Below, piece after piece: positions 21,359-22,793 of a stretch of DNA of 22,793 nucleotides. Numbering within the stretch: position 1 is the first letter of the stretch; the number at the start of each line of letters is the position of its first letter. The DNA is from a virus. The stretch is from IMG/VR virus record IMGVR_UViG_3300010883_000538, positions 1-22,793 of that record. One strand, given 5' to 3'. Under the pieces are notes generated by a model. It searched no databases, was not told where the DNA came from, and was given only the letters and a program-made list of their open reading frames with translations. Position numbers and translations under genes: made by a program.

Positions 21359-21387
21359 ATAGTACCATAAACTATTTAGTTTGTCAA
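21359..21387 (-). promoter_or_regulatory. Sigma70-type promoter for the small membrane protein
   Basis: Minus strand TTGACA (21387-21382), 17-bp spacer, TACTAT (21364-21359) with a TGG just before the -10. Predicted +1 at 21352, the A of ATGATG. Confidence 0.75.
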
Positions 21388-21405
21388 GCACTAAATTCAC
21401 TTTTT
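21377..21405. repeat. 29-bp direct repeat, copy 2 (promoter -35/upstream region)
   Basis: Exact 29-bp match with 18759-18787; covers the -35 box of the small membrane protein promoter and the A-tract upstream of it. Confidence 0.85.
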
Positions 21406-21432
21406 TTGAAGAAATATTTGAATTGTTTTTCG

Positions 21433-22113
21433 TTATCTTTGAAATATACTTACATTTATATAATATTCGTGTCTTGTTAGATTTTTAGAAAATCTTGAAT
21501 GTAGTATTGACATTGAACCATCTTGATAATATTCGAACTGTTTAATACCATTCAAAACGTGTTGACTGATATCTCCACTATATAATTTTTTCAGTCCATG
21601 TGTTTTCTCTAAAACTAGTTCATAGTTTTGATATTCGGTCTGATTGAAACTTGATTGAATTATAATTAAATATCCATTATCATTTAATGCTTGTGATAGT
21701 CTAAGTAGTAATGCACTTTTATTATCATAATCTTCAAATGCTTCATATGAGAATATGAAGTCTGCTTTACCTTGCTTAGATAAGATAAAATCTTTATAGA
21801 ACGATAAACCTTTTTCATCCCATATGTCTTTACAGTGATGCAGTAAATTAGTTGAACCTGTAAATCCAATAGACTTTTTAAAACCAAACTCTCTTTTAAG
21901 TCCGGCGATACCACAACCCTTACCAGAATTAATATCCATGACAGTTTGTTTTGTGGGGTCTGTTATGTAAGGTAGAATAAAATGTCTATAGGCATTATAA
22001 CAATACTTATCGATACCGAATGCTTTATCGTAATCGAAATTACCCCAATCTTCAAAATCAACTGGTGGGTTTACGAATAAATTACGACTTTCTAAAAACA
22101 AAGATTGGTTCAT
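21433..22113 (-). CDS. SAM-dependent methyltransferase-like protein
   Basis: 226 residues; the ATG lies inside the end of the upstream methyltransferase gene (32-bp overlap) with a weak ribosome site. VMDINSGKGCGIAGL (58-72) is motif I of a class I Rossmann methyltransferase, IGFTGSTNLLHHC the region after strand 2, ADFIFSYEAFEDYDNKSALL motif-IV-like, and LSQALNDNGYLIII the typical strand-5 block. The layout resembles small-molecule or sugar methyltransferases (a methyltransf_11/23-like core) more than DNA enzymes, since no PPY motif is present. Substrate unknown. Confidence 0.75.
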   Translation of the reverse strand: MNQSLFLESRNLFVNPPVDFEDWGNFDYDKAFGIDKYCYNAYRHFILPYITDPTKQTVMDINSGKGCGIAGLKREFGFKKSIGFTGSTNLLHHCKDIWDEKGLSFYKDFILSKQGKADFIFSYEAFEDYDNKSALLLRLSQALNDNGYLIIIQSSFNQTEYQNYELVLEKTHGLKKLYSGDISQHVLNGIKQFEYYQDGSMSILHSRFSKNLTRHEYYINVSIFQR

Positions 22114-22793
22114 ATTTTAACCAGATACCATTCACTTTGCAAAAATTCTTTGCTCGTGGTTTACCTGTCTCCTCATCTACTCTGTTGCCTCCAGGCATTT
22201 GAGCAAGTGCCATTTTCAACATAGTCACATATTCAAATCCTAGTTCATTACATATATTTATGCTATCGGATTCTAGTGGAAGCATCTTGTTACCAAATTT
22301 AGCATCAGCAATGTTCCAAAGCAAGTATCTGTCGCTTTTAAGATACTTGTAAGCATTAGTTAATGTAGGTTTCAAGAAACCTTCTACCCACGTTTCATAT
22401 TCTCCAAACTTTTTGTATGACTGTTCTTCATCATCACTGTACGCCTCTTTAGCGAAATATGGTGGGGAAGTGAATACCATGTCGAGAGAGTTTTCTTCAC
22501 ACTCAAAGGTCTCTGAACCGACTTGATGCACTTCGTATGTGTTTGTATGAGGAAATAATCCATTACCTCTATAAGTCTTTTCATTGAAGAACTTAGCAAG
22601 AGCATCATACTTCGTACTTTTAGTTCCATCTTCAAGTGTAATAGTGTGGTCTGTATTTGGATCAGTTCCAATGTAGTGTATATTCCTATCGTCAGAAATA
22701 GACATGGCACCAAGAATACGACCACCCCAACCTGAACTAGGATCCCATATACGAATTTGCTCTTGGTCTTTAAAGTGTTCGGTGTATTTTTCA
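22082..22793 (-). CDS. DNA methyltransferase, 5' part beyond the window
   Basis: An ATG at 22705 would give 207 residues, but the frame stays open to the window edge and the extra codons encode a conserved motif, so the real start is outside. Reading upstream of that ATG gives FKDQEQIRIWDPSSGWGGRI followed by LGA: DPSSGWGGR is a SAM-binding motif I. GTDPN follows, then TSPPYF at about 165 codons into the visible part as the catalytic (D/N/S)PPY motif IV of N6-adenine/N4-cytosine enzymes. Motif I before motif IV indicates gamma-like (or alpha) order. The ending NGIWLKYEPIFVFRK is the usual last strand. It may protect phage DNA from host restriction or mark it; target sequence unknown. Confidence 0.85.
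   Translation of the reverse strand, partial: EKYTEHFKDQEQIRIWDPSSGWGGRILGAMSISDDRNIHYIGTDPNTDHTITLEDGTKSTKYDALAKFFNEKTYRGNGLFPHTNTYEVHQVGSETFECEENSLDMVFTSPPYFAKEAYSDDEEQSYKKFGEYETWVEGFLKPTLTNAYKYLKSDRYLLWNIADAKFGNKMLPLESDSINICNELGFEYVTMLKMALAQMPGGNRVDEETGKPRAKNFCKVNGIWLKYEPIFVFRKS

Noticed and set aside
416-22202. Many plus-strand open frames of 60-124 codons
   Set aside because: All lie opposite clear minus-strand genes, lack ribosome sites and family-like sequence, and are shadows of the coding strand.
1-22793. tRNA genes, insertion sequences, integrase or attachment sites
   Set aside because: No cloverleaf-like segments, transposase motifs or terminal repeats were seen; intergenic spaces are all under about 120 bp.

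Overview
This window looks like part of the genome of a lytic T4-like marine myovirus. Every gene I can support lies on the minus strand, so transcription runs from high to low coordinates. Genes are packed end to end, often with ATGA or TAATG stop/start overlaps. The core set is that of T4: sliding clamp gp45, clamp loader gp44 and gp62, RegA, DNA polymerase gp43, UvsX and helicase gp41. It is mixed with genes typical of marine T4-like phages: an Hsp20 chaperone, a CobS-like AAA ATPase, a DUF3310 protein, and small conserved proteins between uvsX, gp41 and gp43. The DNA is AT-rich. No photosynthesis genes (psbA, hli) are seen, so a heterotrophic marine host such as a SAR11-like bacterium is at least as likely as a cyanobacterium; the host is inference.

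Layout in the direction of transcription (right to left). 22793-21433: a DNA methyltransferase running off the window and a second SAM-dependent methyltransferase. 21352-17533: a small membrane protein, a large VWA protein with an N-terminal HExxH motif, and its probable partner, a MoxR/CobS-like AAA ATPase. 17457-17200: a small winged-helix-like protein set between hairpins. 17108-13721: the replication operon DUF3310, gp45, gp44, a 2OG-Fe(II) oxygenase-like gene, gp62, regA. 13606-12573: hsp20, a coiled-coil protein and a small beta-rich protein. 12494-6732: gp43, a conserved small protein, uvsX, a conserved small protein, gp41 and a small overlapping ORF. 6656-5008: a HExxH (SprT-like) protein and a possible PD-(D/E)XK nuclease. 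4917-1: a ligase-like DUF6267 protein, a very large mosaic protein with an N-terminal nucleotidylyltransferase, a cupin-like protein, a DUF5824-like protein, a small protein with a recurrent marine-phage domain, and the first codons of another gene.

The regulatory layer is the most unusual part. Seven near-consensus sigma70-type promoters (TTGACA, 16-18 bp spacer, TATAAT) can be placed by eye. In all seven the predicted transcription start falls 0-5 nt before an ATG, usually ATGATR. For two genes without a Shine-Dalgarno sequence this predicts truly leaderless mRNAs. For others the ATG opens either an in-frame extension or a five- to six-codon minicistron whose TGA overlaps the start codon of uvsX or gp43. 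A second class of site, a hairpin followed at once by a TATAAAC or GTAAATAC box about 25 nt before the start codon, precedes hsp20, the coiled-coil gene and the winged-helix gene. These look like terminator plus late-promoter modules. There is no CRISPR array, tRNA, insertion sequence or integrase in the window.
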